64,000 bases of DNA from an uncultured Campylobacter sp. (GCF_905372745.1 NZ_CAJPQR010000003.1:1-64000), one strand, 5' to 3'. Positions 24,678-34,575 are shown, counted from the stretch's first letter. A program made the numbers and translations. The notes: a model not told the origin generated them from the letters alone.

Positions 24678-25745
24678 ATGTTAGCCGACAAACTGCAGCC
24701 TTTTTTGGATCGCTACGACGAGCTCTCTCGTCTACTTAGCGATCCGTCTATCACAAACGATATCGCAAATATGACCAAGCTCTCCAAAGAGCAATCAAAT
24801 TTAGAAGATATCGCCTCGGCTGCAAAGTCCTATCTACAAACTCTCGCGGACATCGAGGAGAACAAGGCTTTGCTCGATGACGCCGAGCTTGGCGAGCTAG
24901 CCAAAGACGAACTAAAAAATCTCGAATCCAAAAAAGAAAATCTCGAAGAAGAGATTAAAATTTTACTCCTTCCAAAAGATCCGAATGACGATAAAAACGT
25001 ATTTTTAGAGATCCGCGCGGGAACGGGCGGAGATGAAGCGGCGCTTTTTGCGGGCGATTTGTTTAACGCCTATGCCAGATACGCCGAGCTTCGCGGGTAT
25101 AAATTCGAGATCGTGAGTCAAAGCGAAGGTAATACGGGCGGTTTTAAAGAGATTATTTTGCTGATAAAGGGCAAGGGGGCGTACTCGAGGCTCAAATTTG
25201 AGGGCGGCACCCACCGCGTACAGCGCGTACCCGAGACCGAAAGCCAGGGTCGTGTGCACACCTCTGCAGTCACCGTCGCTATCATGCCAGAAGTCGAAGA
25301 CAGCGAGATCGAGATAAATCCAAACGACCTTCGTATCGACGTTATGCGCAGCTCCGGTCACGGCGGACAGTCGGTAAATACGACCGACTCGGCGGTGCGA
25401 ATCACCCACATCCCCACAGGCATCGTCGTCACGAACCAAGACGGCAAAAGCCAGCACAAAAACAAAGAAGCCGCGATGAAGGTGCTAAAAGCGCGCCTTT
25501 ACGAGATACAAGAAGAAGAGCGCCTAGCCAAAGAAACCAGCGAGCGCAAAAGCCAAGTCGGCACGGGCGACCGCTCGGGACGTATCCGCACCTACAACTT
25601 CCCGCAAAACCGCATCAGCGACCATCGCATAAATTTGACGCTTTATCGCCTCGACGCGATAATGGCGGCAGGGCTTTTCGACGAGATCATCGAGCCGCTG
25701 ATTGCGCATTATCAAGCCGAAGCAATCTCGGACGCTGAAATTTAA
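24678..25745 (+). CDS. prfA: peptide chain release factor 1
   Basis: This factor terminates translation at UAA and UAG. The 355-residue length is normal. The peptidyl-hydrolysis loop SSGHGGQSVNTTDSAVR carries the GGQ motif (about residues 226-236). The EIRAGTGGDEAALFAGDLF segment and the FNFPQNR-type end (TYNFPQNRISDHR) are conserved. It is cotranscribed with rpsT; the ribosome binding site is weak, so coupling to rpsT translation is likely. Confidence 0.97.
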   Translation: MLADKLQPFLDRYDELSRLLSDPSITNDIANMTKLSKEQSNLEDIASAAKSYLQTLADIEENKALLDDAELGELAKDELKNLESKKENLEEEIKILLLPKDPNDDKNVFLEIRAGTGGDEAALFAGDLFNAYARYAELRGYKFEIVSQSEGNTGGFKEIILLIKGKGAYSRLKFEGGTHRVQRVPETESQGRVHTSAVTVAIMPEVEDSEIEINPNDLRIDVMRSSGHGGQSVNTTDSAVRITHIPTGIVVTNQDGKSQHKNKEAAMKVLKARLYEIQEEERLAKETSERKSQVGTGDRSGRIRTYNFPQNRISDHRINLTLYRLDAIMAAGLFDEIIEPLIAHYQAEAISDAEI

Positions 25746-26835
25746 GCTGCTATAAATTTTGCGTAATTTTAATTTTTACTCTACGAGCGGTTGTATTCTA
25801 GGGTATTTTTATTAAATTCGTATTTTGATTTTTACTTTGCGCCACTGCCGTTAAATTTTATAAAATCGTAAACCGATTTTGACAAATAAATTGCGATATT
25901 TTAGACGGTCGTGGCGTTTGTTTTGCGGATTGATTTAGTATAAAGAGGTCGCACCGGTTTTTGTTTGCTAAATCCGAAAATATTTTCTTACTCTTTTAGA
26001 CAAATTTAAACCCAGCGTAAATTTACATTGTTGCATTAAGATTTTTAGGCCTGGCAGCCCAAATCAAAACGTCTTAAAAAGCGCCGAGATAAAAGCAAAT
26101 TTATAAAGTTATTTAGCTACGAAGCCATACTTTTGGCGTAACTTTGTTTAAAACTCTGCGCTCACGCATAATAGCCGCAGACTTTGCTCTTATGCGTCGT
26201 TAATTTCTAACAGACTTTGCAAGCTTGTAGCTTACGTCGGCGCCGAGTTTAAATTTAACATCGCCTGTCGCATTTATCGCTTGCGATTAGTTAGATTAGC
26301 TTCCGATTTACGCGTAGCTTCTTGCGCCAGGACCGTCTCGTCCGACCTTATCGCCCAGGCGCTAAATTTTGCCGACAGACACGGGGCGCAGATGTTTGAA
26401 AACTTCCATCTCTACGCTTATGCGAAAAGTTACGTCGCTTTACTGGCGACGGTCGCAGAGCAAATTCGGCACTTGCACGGATATGTTTTTGCAAAGATTT
26501 AGGTTGAGGCATTTTATCTTTTAAGTCGTTTTAGAACTGTTTAAATTTAATGTGATTTTGCTTCCTTGCGCCTACGTTAATTTAGCTTTGCGGACAAACG
26601 AGCGCTTTGTATTTGCCTGTTTAAGTGGCATTTGCTGAACTGCTTACAAAATCGGCCCGAGGCCTTGCAGGCTTTGGTGCATAAAGCGCGCATTTGTAGC
26701 TCGGTAGTAACTTCTGAAGCACTTACGCTAGCTCAAAGCTTTGCGACGTGGCGCTGGCTTGCAGGGGTAAAGCGCCGACCTTTTTAGCCTTGCAAAATTG
26801 GCAACGCAGTCGCCTTTGCTACGGCAAAACGCGGG
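25746..26835. other. 1,090-base gap without a convincing gene
   Basis: The stretch after prfA is AT-rich and has no clear terminator. A frame open from 26152 to TAG-free end 26502 (stop TAG at 26500-26502; possible TTG start at 26281) reads ...FENFHLYAYAKSYVALLAT... and could be a small or decayed gene, but it lacks a ribosome binding site and resembles nothing I know. No tRNA fold or repeat copy was recognised. Confidence 0.35.
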
Positions 26836-27417
26836 CTAAATTTTACCGGTTAAAATTTGCACGATAGTTTCGGGCAAAATTTCATGCTCTATCTCGTGGA
26901 TTTTGGCCTCGTAAGCTTCAAAGCTCATTCCCGCGCTCTTTTCAAACGCACGCTGAGCGATGATCTTGCCGCCGTCTAGCTCCTCGCTGACCCAGTGCAC
27001 GCTCACGCCGCCCACCTTCATATCGCTATCAAAGCTCTCTTTTATGGCACGCGCGCCCTTAAAAAGTGGCAGCAGCGATGGGTGCAAATTTATCGCGCGA
27101 ATCTGCCTCGTAAAAACGGGCGTAAGGATGCGCATAAAGCCCGCAAGAACCGTTAGATCGACGTTGGCACGCTTTATCTGTGCTACGACCGCGGCGTCAA
27201 ACTCTTCTCTAGAGGCAAAATTAACGTGCTCGGTAACGACGCTTTGCAAGCCGTATTTTGCGGCTTTTGCTATGCCGCCTGCGTTAGCTTTATTTGTTAA
27301 CGTTAGCGCGACCTCGATCTTGGTTTCGCCAAAAACTTTGCCGTGCAGATTCTGCAAAATCGCATCCAAATTTGAGCCGCCGCCACTAAATAAAACCGCT
27401 ATTTTTTTCGTAAGCAT
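26836..27417 (-). CDS. purN: phosphoribosylglycinamide formyltransferase
   Basis: This enzyme transfers a formyl group from 10-formyl-THF to GAR, the third step of purine synthesis. The 193-residue length is normal. Visible are LFSGGGSNLDAILQN, the catalytic asparagine-histidine stretch INLHPSLLPLFKGARAIK, and GGVSVHWVSEELDGGKIIAQ with the conserved aspartate. It overlaps the 3' end of nnrD by 19 bases and is the last gene of a long minus-strand operon. Confidence 0.95.
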   Translation of the reverse strand: MLTKKIAVLFSGGGSNLDAILQNLHGKVFGETKIEVALTLTNKANAGGIAKAAKYGLQSVVTEHVNFASREEFDAAVVAQIKRANVDLTVLAGFMRILTPVFTRQIRAINLHPSLLPLFKGARAIKESFDSDMKVGGVSVHWVSEELDGGKIIAQRAFEKSAGMSFEAYEAKIHEIEHEILPETIVQILTGKI

Positions 27418-28820
27418 TTGAGTCCTTTGATGACGTCCGCGGCCGTGAGCGCGTAGTCGTTGATTTTGATTTCGCGGGCGGCTAGAGCGTGAGCTAACGC
27501 GCCCGAGATCGCGGCATTTAGCGGATCGTAACCTTGCGCCAGTAGTCCCGCGACGATACCGCTTAGCGCGTCTCCGCTACCGCCTTTTGCGAGTGCGGCG
27601 CTACCTTGCGTCATGACGTAGACCTCGCCGCCTTGCGCGATTAGCGTATTTGCGCCCTTTAACACAAGCACGCATTTAAAATTTCGGCTAAAAATTTGAG
27701 CGAGATTGAAGCGATTTTTTTGCACTTCGCGGACGTCAAATTTGCCAAGATTCGCAAGCTCCAGCAAGCTCGCAAACTCCTTTGGATGCGGCGTTATTAC
27801 GACGTTTTTATTATTTAAAAGCTCAAGCGTGCGCGGCTCATAGCAAAGATCGGCGTCGATAACGAGCGCGTCTTTTTTTTTTAGTTCGCTAAAAAGCTCG
27901 TCTTTTTGCACCTCGTCAAGCTCGCCAAGTCCCATACCGACGGCTCCGACTCGCATTTTGGGCGTTATGCGCGCGCTTTGCATTAAAACGGGCTCAATGT
28001 TTAAATTTTTGCCCACGACGCTAACGAGTCCCGCACCGATAGTTAGCGCGGCAAGTCCCGCTATACGCGCCGCTCCGCCCTTTTCGCCGCTAACAACAAA
28101 CACGTGCCCAAAGTCGCCCTTGTTAACGTTTTGCTTAGCGCGAAACGGCAAATTTAAATCGCTTTTTCCAAGTTTATAAAAGCTCGTCCCCGTCTCGTAC
28201 AGCTCGCGAGAAAGGCCCAAATTTGCGACCTTTACGCGCCCCACGAAATCTTTTGCAAAGTCGTTATAAAGCGCTAGCTTTAACGCACCCATCGTCACAG
28301 TCGTATCGGCCTTAAAGACCGTGCCTTGCGGCACGCCGTTTTTATCAAGACCGCTCGGGATATCGCAGGCGAGTTTGTAGGCGGGTTTTGCATTTAGTAG
28401 ATTTATCAAATTTATCATCCGCTCGTCTAGCTCACGGCTAAGTCCGGTTCCGAAAATCCCATCGATGATGCAGTCAAATTCGTCGCTTTGCGTCAAATTT
28501 GAGATCAAATTTACGCCGCATTTTAGCGCTCTGGTTAGCTCGGTTTTTGAGATTTCATTTTGTTTGTCGCTCGCTAAAAACGCAAAACAATCAAATTTAT
28601 CGCCCAAAAGCCGAAGTGCGGCAAGTACGTCTGCGCCGTTATTTCCGCTGCCGACTACGCCTAAAATTTTACGGCGTTTGGTCGATGATTTTTTGAGCCT
28701 AGTCCGTACTGCGCGAGCTAACGCATTCGCGGCGTTTTGCATCAAAACTTCGGTGCTAAGCCCAAACTCGCTCACGGCTCTAGCGTCAAGCTCCGCCGTA
28801 TCCCAAAATAGCTTTTTCAT
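27399..28820 (-). CDS. nnrD: bifunctional NAD(P)H-hydrate epimerase / ADP-dependent dehydratase
   Basis: This protein repairs hydrated NADH and NADPH. The 473-residue protein has an N-terminal YjeF_N epimerase domain (about 1-215; VVGSGNNGADVLAALRLL, DGIFGTGLSR) and a C-terminal carbohydrate-kinase-like dehydratase domain (about 225-470; VVVTPHPKEF-like segment NVVITPHPKEF, and the ATP/ADP loop AKGGSGDALSGIVAGLLAQG). A run of ten A on the coding strand (27873-27882) encodes the LKKKDA stretch and could be prone to slippage. The start codon overlaps the stop of the ComM-type gene by 4 bases. Confidence 0.93.
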   Translation of the reverse strand: MKKLFWDTAELDARAVSEFGLSTEVLMQNAANALARAVRTRLKKSSTKRRKILGVVGSGNNGADVLAALRLLGDKFDCFAFLASDKQNEISKTELTRALKCGVNLISNLTQSDEFDCIIDGIFGTGLSRELDERMINLINLLNAKPAYKLACDIPSGLDKNGVPQGTVFKADTTVTMGALKLALYNDFAKDFVGRVKVANLGLSRELYETGTSFYKLGKSDLNLPFRAKQNVNKGDFGHVFVVSGEKGGAARIAGLAALTIGAGLVSVVGKNLNIEPVLMQSARITPKMRVGAVGMGLGELDEVQKDELFSELKKKDALVIDADLCYEPRTLELLNNKNVVITPHPKEFASLLELANLGKFDVREVQKNRFNLAQIFSRNFKCVLVLKGANTLIAQGGEVYVMTQGSAALAKGGSGDALSGIVAGLLAQGYDPLNAAISGALAHALAAREIKINDYALTAADVIKGLKCLRKK

Positions 28821-30337
28821 GCGCCCTCCTGCTTCACTCGGTAGCTCAAAGCCTCTAAAATGTGCGGCTTTTTGATGATACGCGAGCCCTCGATGTCGGC
28901 GACCGTGCGGGCGACTTTTAGGGTTTTATTTATAGCGCGGCGACTGAGCGAAAATCTCTGCGTCGCGTGATCTAGCGCCCTGCTCGCCTCGTCGTCGCAA
29001 ATGCAAATTTTAGCAATCTCTTCGTCGCTAAGCTTGCCGTTTAGCTCGCTTTGAGCGCGCGAGATTTGCGTCTCAAACACGCGTAGCACGGTATCTTGCA
29101 TCGATTCGCTCGTAACGTCGCTTTTATCATCGGCGCTCACCTCGTCCATCTGTACGTGAAGGTCGATGCGGTCTAGCACGGGTGCCGAGATGCGCGATTT
29201 ATAGCGCTTGATCTCAAGCTCCGAGCATTTGCACTCTAGATTTTTAGAGAGTAGGTTGCCGCAAGGACACGGGTTCATCGCGGCTACGAACATAAATTTA
29301 GTCTCATACGTGATTTTTGAATTTACGCGCGAGATGTTGATTTTGTAGTCTTCCAGCGGCTCGCGCAGGCTCTCTAAAATTTGCGGCGCAAAGTGCGGAA
29401 GCTCGTCAAAAAATAAAATCCCACCGTTAGCTAGCCCGACCTCGCCGATCCTAGCCGAGCTCGATCCACCGCCGAAAATAGAGCTGCGCGTGCTCGTGTG
29501 ATGAGGCGAGCGAAAGGCTCGCAGGGCGGAAAATTCGCTCTCCTGCTGATTTAGCGAGCTATAAGCGCAGCTAAGCAAGATCTCATCCAAGCTTTGCGGC
29601 GGTAAAATGTAGCGCAGGCGCTTGGCGCTCATGCTCTTGCCGCATCCGGGGCTACCCTCAAAGATAATGTTATGCATACCGCAAGCGGCCACCAGGCAGG
29701 CTCTTTTTGCTCTACTTTGGCCTTTGACGTCGCTAAAATTTAGCTCGAAATTTTGATTTTTTACGAAGCTTTTTTCGCCGATTTTGATTAAATTCGAAAA
29801 AAGCGGATGAACGCTGCCGACTTTGCGCAAAGCGGTAAACTCTGGCTCTAGGAAAAATTTGATCGCTTCGGCTAAATTTGAAACGGCGTAAATTTCTAAA
29901 TTCGGTATCGCGCCCGCTTTTTGCGCTATCTCTTGCGGGATCAGCACGCGAGAGCCCGGCGCTTTCGCGCTCAAAAAAAGTAGGATAGAAAAAAGGCTCG
30001 CCGTACTTTTGACGCCGCCGTCGAGCCCCAACTCGCCAAATACGAAAATAGGCTCGAAGTCGCGCTCTTTTTGCAAGGCGATTAAAAGCGCGATAGGCAG
30101 GTCAAAGTGACTGCCTGATTTTGGCATATCGGACGGGGATAAATTTATGATGATTTTTTGCGCTGGAAAAGAAAAATTTAACGATAAAAGCGCTGATTTT
30201 ACGCGCTCGGCGCTCTCTTTGATCGAAGCACCAGCAAGCCCTACGATATTAAGCGCCGGCAAACCGCGGTTAAAACTGGACTCGACGTCTACAAGCCGCA
30301 ATTCGTCGTTATAAGTGGCGCATTTTAGGGCTTTCAT
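28817..30337 (-). CDS. YifB/ComM-type Mg-chelatase-like AAA+ ATPase
   Basis: The 506-residue protein has an N-terminal Lon-protease-like S5 domain (about 1-165), a Mg-chelatase AAA+ core with Walker A EGSPGCGKSMSAKRL (about 229-243), Walker B-type GILFFDELPHF and the zinc-like NPCPCGN segment, and a C-terminal domain. Homologs (ComM) act as hexameric branch-migration helicases that help integrate DNA in natural transformation. A role in DNA uptake is therefore plausible, by analogy. Its start overlaps def by 4 bases. Confidence 0.9.
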   Translation of the reverse strand: MKALKCATYNDELRLVDVESSFNRGLPALNIVGLAGASIKESAERVKSALLSLNFSFPAQKIIINLSPSDMPKSGSHFDLPIALLIALQKERDFEPIFVFGELGLDGGVKSTASLFSILLFLSAKAPGSRVLIPQEIAQKAGAIPNLEIYAVSNLAEAIKFFLEPEFTALRKVGSVHPLFSNLIKIGEKSFVKNQNFELNFSDVKGQSRAKRACLVAACGMHNIIFEGSPGCGKSMSAKRLRYILPPQSLDEILLSCAYSSLNQQESEFSALRAFRSPHHTSTRSSIFGGGSSSARIGEVGLANGGILFFDELPHFAPQILESLREPLEDYKINISRVNSKITYETKFMFVAAMNPCPCGNLLSKNLECKCSELEIKRYKSRISAPVLDRIDLHVQMDEVSADDKSDVTSESMQDTVLRVFETQISRAQSELNGKLSDEEIAKICICDDEASRALDHATQRFSLSRRAINKTLKVARTVADIEGSRIIKKPHILEALSYRVKQEGA

Positions 30338-30846
30338 GCGTTTTTTTGCTTTTTATACTCTTTGTCGAATTTTTTGCGTTTGTTGTAGCCGATACGCTCG
30401 ATAAAAAGGTGTCCGTCTAGATGATCCATCTCGTGCTGGATCGCAACCGACAAAAGTCCGTCGGCCTCGAGCTCTTGGCGCTGTCCGAAGCGGTCTTGAT
30501 ACTCTAGCGTTATAAACTCGGCTCTTTTTACGTCCTCGTAGTATCCGGGCACGCTAAGGCAGCCTTCTTGATATATTATCTCGCCCTCTTTGCGTAAAAT
30601 TTTGGGATTTATGATTTCTAGCAGATCCTCTTTGCGCTGTTCTTTGCTCTCTTCGTCAACTAAATTTACGATCAAAATTCGCTTAGCCTCGCCCGTCTGG
30701 ATGGCGGCTAGTCCGATACCGTTTTTAGCGATCATGGTCTCATACATGTCGTCTAGAAATTTATGCAACTCTTCGTCAAAAACTTTAACTTCAAGCGATT
30801 TGACGAAGAGTTTTTTGTTCGGATAGGTTAGGATTTCTAGTATCAT
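30334..30846 (-). CDS. def: peptide deformylase
   Basis: This enzyme removes the formyl group from nascent N-terminal methionine. All three motifs are present: GIGLAAIQTG (about 43-52), EGCLSVPG (cysteine metal ligand) and QHEMDHLDG (two histidines and the catalytic glutamate). At 170 residues it has normal length. It overlaps the GGDEF gene upstream and the ComM-type gene downstream by 4 bases each, so it is within one operon with clpP and tig. Confidence 0.97.
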   Translation of the reverse strand: MILEILTYPNKKLFVKSLEVKVFDEELHKFLDDMYETMIAKNGIGLAAIQTGEAKRILIVNLVDEESKEQRKEDLLEIINPKILRKEGEIIYQEGCLSVPGYYEDVKRAEFITLEYQDRFGQRQELEADGLLSVAIQHEMDHLDGHLFIERIGYNKRKKFDKEYKKQKNA

Positions 30847-31907
30847 TTGCCGCCCTCGCCGGGTAGGATAAGGTAGCGTTTACCGTCTCTACCGGTGTTC
30901 TTTAGCGCATCAAGCGCGCTAGAAAGCAGCTCCTCGACGGTCTTTTGTCCGCCCAGAGCGCAGGCTACTACCTCCATATCAAAATCGATCTTTTCGTCGT
31001 TTAGCATAAAAGAGGTGCCGTAAAACATCTCCGTTATACGTTCGCACGCCTTTTGCGCGCCGACGATATCGGTATGGCGCATCAGCATCGCAAAGCACCC
31101 GTCGCCGTAATGCGCTAAAATATCGCTGCGCCTTGAGGTACGAAGTAACATACGCGAGATATTTTTTAGCACCGCATGTTTGCCTTTTGAGCCGATGCCT
31201 TGCAGCGAGGTTTCTTTTGGTTTGATTAGCATCAGCGAGGATTTGTAGCCGTATTTTTGGATATTACCGGCCTCCATTTCCAGCGTCTTTAGGAAAAATT
31301 TTCGGTTATAGATATCAAATTTAGGATCATAGACGGACTGTTCTTCTACTATCTTAAAAACTTTGCCGACCTCATCGTAGCTGGTTTTTATGACCTCGAT
31401 ATGCTTATCCATCAGCGTATTTAGCTTGGCTAGATCATCGCTAAATGCATTAAAAACGCTTTGATTAGCCAGCAAATTTCCGTTTGGATCGAGGCTGTCT
31501 AGGCGCTTTTTAACGACTGTTTTTAGTACGGATAGGTTTTTATAAATGAGCGCGACGGCTTGCAACATACTTTTTATCTGTATAAAGCTATTTTTTACCT
31601 CGCGCTCGATGCTGATTTGCCTATCGTCTTCTAGCCTGCCGATTTCATCTTCTATTTTGATGATTTCCCCGACTTTTTTTTTGAAGTCGTCCGGTTGCTT
31701 TTCGAGTATTTTTTCAAAAAATATTGAATAATTTTTGGGTATTGAGGGGATATTTTCCTCAGCTAGCTCTTTTATGATAGCCTCGGAAAATCCGTAAATA
31801 CCCATATCGCCGCCGTTATCCTCGCCTTTTCCCGCGCCGACGCGTCCAGGATTTTGTGCGCTTTGCGGGAGCTGTTTTTCGCTTTTTTTGTCGTCTATCT
31901 TTAGCAA
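30843..31907 (-). CDS. degenerate GGDEF-domain protein
   Basis: The 354-residue product has an unstructured charged N-terminus, a helical middle region (about 90-215) and a C-terminal GGDEF fold (about 225-350). The active-site motif reads HYGDGCF where a working diguanylate cyclase has RYGGDEF, so catalysis is unlikely. No I-site RxxD is evident at the expected place. It may serve as a c-di-GMP receptor or structural element. The start is uncertain: a TTG at 31907 with an AAAGAG site, or a later ATG near 31806. It is inserted between clpP and def, which are neighbours in C. jejuni. Confidence 0.78.
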   Translation of the reverse strand: MLKIDDKKSEKQLPQSAQNPGRVGAGKGEDNGGDMGIYGFSEAIIKELAEENIPSIPKNYSIFFEKILEKQPDDFKKKVGEIIKIEDEIGRLEDDRQISIEREVKNSFIQIKSMLQAVALIYKNLSVLKTVVKKRLDSLDPNGNLLANQSVFNAFSDDLAKLNTLMDKHIEVIKTSYDEVGKVFKIVEEQSVYDPKFDIYNRKFFLKTLEMEAGNIQKYGYKSSLMLIKPKETSLQGIGSKGKHAVLKNISRMLLRTSRRSDILAHYGDGCFAMLMRHTDIVGAQKACERITEMFYGTSFMLNDEKIDFDMEVVACALGGQKTVEELLSSALDALKNTGRDGKRYLILPGEGGK

Positions 31908-31917
31908 AATTTACTCT

Positions 31918-32508
31918 TTATTTAAAGCTTTTTTCTAAAACCTTATCTATCAGTCCGTATTCTTTAGCCTCAGCAGAACTCATGAAAAAGTCCCTGTCGG
32001 TGTCTTTTTGGATTTTAGCTAGTTTTTGACCGGTATTTTTAGCTAGGATCGCGTTTAAAATTTCTTTCATACGCAAGATTTCCTTCGCCTGGATCTCTAT
32101 ATCCGTCGCCTGTCCGCGTGCGCCGCCTAAAGGCTGGTGGATCATGATGCGCGAATTTGGCAGCGCATAACGCTTTCCCTGCGCGCCGCAGCTAAGCAAA
32201 AACGCGCCCATAGACGCCGCCTGACCTATACAGATCGTGCAGACGTCTGGCTTGATGTAGTTCATCGTATCGTAAATGCTAAATCCGCTCGTTATCACGC
32301 CGCCGGGGCTATTTATATATAGATATATGTCTTTGTCCGGGTCTTCGGCCTCTAAAAACAGCATCTGAGCCACGATCGCAGACGCCATGCCGTCCTCGAT
32401 CTCGCCGCTAAGCATTATTATGCGGTCTTTTAGCAGGCGCGAGTAGATGTCGTAGCTTCTCTCGCCCTTGCTCGTGCGCTCGATGACGTAGGGGATGTAG
32501 TAGCTCAT
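31918..32508 (-). CDS. clpP: ATP-dependent Clp protease proteolytic subunit
   Basis: This is the tetradecameric serine protease that works with ClpX or ClpA. The 196-residue length is normal. The catalytic serine lies in GQAASMGAFLL, the histidine in RIMIHQPLGG and the aspartate further on (KDTDRDFFMS). The start overlaps the tig stop by one base (TAATG), indicating coupling with the upstream chaperone gene. Confidence 0.97.
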   Translation of the reverse strand: MSYYIPYVIERTSKGERSYDIYSRLLKDRIIMLSGEIEDGMASAIVAQMLFLEAEDPDKDIYLYINSPGGVITSGFSIYDTMNYIKPDVCTICIGQAASMGAFLLSCGAQGKRYALPNSRIMIHQPLGGARGQATDIEIQAKEILRMKEILNAILAKNTGQKLAKIQKDTDRDFFMSSAEAKEYGLIDKVLEKSFK

Positions 32509-33833
32509 TACTCCGCCTTTTTCTCTTTTTTATCGTTTTTCTCGCTCTTTAGCGCGAACATCTCGTTAAATAGCTTCTCCTCGATCATCGACATTTTGAT
32601 CGCAGGTAAAATTCCTTGATTTTTATAGTTTTCAAGGTGTTGTTTCGGATCTACGCCCGAGCGATACGCCTCAAAATACACCGCTTGGATCAGCTCTTGG
32701 TCGCTTACTTTTATGCCTCTGCGGCGCGCTAGCTCGTCTATTATAAACGTTAGTTTCACGCTTTTTACCGCGTCGTCGCGGTAGGTCTCGCGCTGTTTGG
32801 TTAGAGCGTCTTTATCCTCTCTAAATTTAGCCATCTGCTCAGGTGTAAAGCTGCTCCAAGCACCGCGGAACTGCATATCCATCTCTTGCTCTACGATGTT
32901 TTTTGGCACGTTGAAGTTAAATTTAGCCACGATCGCGTCGGCAAATTTAGGCTTTAGCTCTTCGTTTACGTTTTTGGCGTGCTTGTCGGCTTTGATCTGC
33001 TCTTTTAGTCTCTCTTCAAATAGCTCGACGCTTACCTTTTCCTCGCCCGGCATGATGCGTTTTAGCGTCTCTTCGTCGATCTCTTCAGGCACTTTTTTGC
33101 CTTGGATTTCGTGTAGCTTTACTTTAAACGTCGCGTCTTTGCCCGCAAGGTGCGCAGCGCCGTACTCGGCCGGAAATTTAACCTTCACGTCGCGCTCCTG
33201 CCCTACTTTTAGCCCGATCATGCCGTCCTCAAAGCCCGGTATAAACTGACCCGAGCCGATTTCTAGCAGGTAGTTTTCAGCTTTGCCGCCCTCAAACGCA
33301 GCGCCGTCTACGAAGCCCTCGAAGTCAAATTTGGCAAAATCTCCCTTTTCAAGCGCGGCTTTTTCCACTTTTTCTAGCGGAGCGATCATTTTTAAAATTT
33401 CGTTTTTTCTCTCATCGATCTCTTTTTTCGTTACGCGCGGCGCGCTGACGCTCTCTATCAGCTCCTCGTAGCCGTCGATGTTTATGACGGGTTTAAACGA
33501 GATTTCGATCTCTGCGTCGATCTCGCTCTCGCCCCTGTCGAATTTCGTCACGATCGGCTCGCCGATAACCTCTTCAAATTTTCTATTTAGCTCTTTTAGA
33601 CCTGCGTCGATCGCGTCTTTTAGCGCGTCTTGCTCGGCATCGGCGGTTAGTTCTTTTTCGTAACGTTTTAGTACTACGTTCACAGGTACTTTGCCCGCTC
33701 TAAATCCATCTATTTTCATATTTTTCGCAGCTTTTTTAGCAGCGTTTTCGAGTTTGGATTTTACGTCCGCGCTCGGTATTTTCGCACTTAGCGAAGCATT
33801 TACGGCGTCGATCGCCTTGGTTTTGATTTGCAT
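32508..33833 (-). CDS. tig: trigger factor
   Basis: This is a ribosome-bound chaperone with peptidyl-prolyl isomerase activity. The 441-residue length is normal. The N-terminal ribosome-binding loop is MDGFRAGKVPVNVVLKRY (family signature GFRxGKxP, about residues 41-57), the PPIase domain is at about 150-245 (GDFAKFDFEGFVDGAAFEGG), and a long helical C-terminal domain ends in a lysine-rich tail. It is the first gene of a minus-strand operon through clpP, def and the ComM-type gene. It is divergent from folE, as in C. jejuni. Confidence 0.96.
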   Translation of the reverse strand: MQIKTKAIDAVNASLSAKIPSADVKSKLENAAKKAAKNMKIDGFRAGKVPVNVVLKRYEKELTADAEQDALKDAIDAGLKELNRKFEEVIGEPIVTKFDRGESEIDAEIEISFKPVINIDGYEELIESVSAPRVTKKEIDERKNEILKMIAPLEKVEKAALEKGDFAKFDFEGFVDGAAFEGGKAENYLLEIGSGQFIPGFEDGMIGLKVGQERDVKVKFPAEYGAAHLAGKDATFKVKLHEIQGKKVPEEIDEETLKRIMPGEEKVSVELFEERLKEQIKADKHAKNVNEELKPKFADAIVAKFNFNVPKNIVEQEMDMQFRGAWSSFTPEQMAKFREDKDALTKQRETYRDDAVKSVKLTFIIDELARRRGIKVSDQELIQAVYFEAYRSGVDPKQHLENYKNQGILPAIKMSMIEEKLFNEMFALKSEKNDKKEKKAE

Positions 33834-33972
33834 TAAATTCCTTTAAAAAATAAAAATTTCCTAGAGTGTAGCAAAATTTTCCTTATTCATAGTATAAATT
33901 TAAGCGCGCGAAAGGCGAATTTAAGTAAAATCGTTTATCAAATTTAAATAGCGAAATTAGTCAGGAACGTAA

Positions 33973-34575
33973 ATGCAAGAAAATTTAAAAAATGAGAATT
34001 TAAAAAAAGAAAAGTTTGAAAGCTGCGTCGAGCAGATGCTAAATTTAGTCGGCGAAGACCCGCACAGAGAGGGGCTAGCTAAAACTCCCGAGCGCGTTTT
34101 TAAAGCTTACGAGTTTTTAACGAGCGGCTACTCGCAAGACCCAAAAGTCGTGCTAAACGACGCGCTGTTTGATAGCTCAAATAACGAAATGGTGCTCGTG
34201 CGAGATATCGAATTTTACAGCCTTTGCGAGCATCATTTGCTACCGTTTTTCGGGCGCGTGCACGTAGCCTACATACCAAACCACAAGGTCGTAGGCCTTA
34301 GCAAAATCCCGCGCATGGTAAATATCTTCGCCCGCCGCCTGCAGATCCAAGAGCAGCTTACAGAGCAGATCGCGCAGGCCGTGCAAGAGGTCATCAAGCC
34401 AAAAGGTGTGGGCGTCGTCATCGAGGCGCGTCACATGTGCGTGGAGATGCGAGGCGTGGGCAAGATCAACTCGACCACTACAACATCGGCGCTGCGAGGA
34501 TGTTTTTTAAATAGCAGCGAGACTAGGCGCGAGTTTTTCTCTCTTATAAATTCGCACAAAGAAGTGAGATTTTAG
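33973..34575 (+). CDS. folE: GTP cyclohydrolase I
   Basis: This is the first enzyme of folate (pterin) synthesis and forms 7,8-dihydroneopterin triphosphate. The 200-residue length is normal. Zinc ligands and active site are visible: FYSLCEHHLLPFFGRVHVAYIP, VGLSKIPRMVN, and EARHMCVEMRGV with the second cysteine. fliI follows with a one-base overlap (TAGTG), so the two are cotranscribed. Confidence 0.97.
   Translation: MQENLKNENLKKEKFESCVEQMLNLVGEDPHREGLAKTPERVFKAYEFLTSGYSQDPKVVLNDALFDSSNNEMVLVRDIEFYSLCEHHLLPFFGRVHVAYIPNHKVVGLSKIPRMVNIFARRLQIQEQLTEQIAQAVQEVIKPKGVGVVIEARHMCVEMRGVGKINSTTTTSALRGCFLNSSETRREFFSLINSHKEVRF

Noticed and set aside
26960..27421. 153-codon plus-strand frame over purN
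   Set aside because: It is antisense to purN, Ser/Pro/Thr-rich as expected for a complement-strand shadow, and has no promoter or ribosome binding site.
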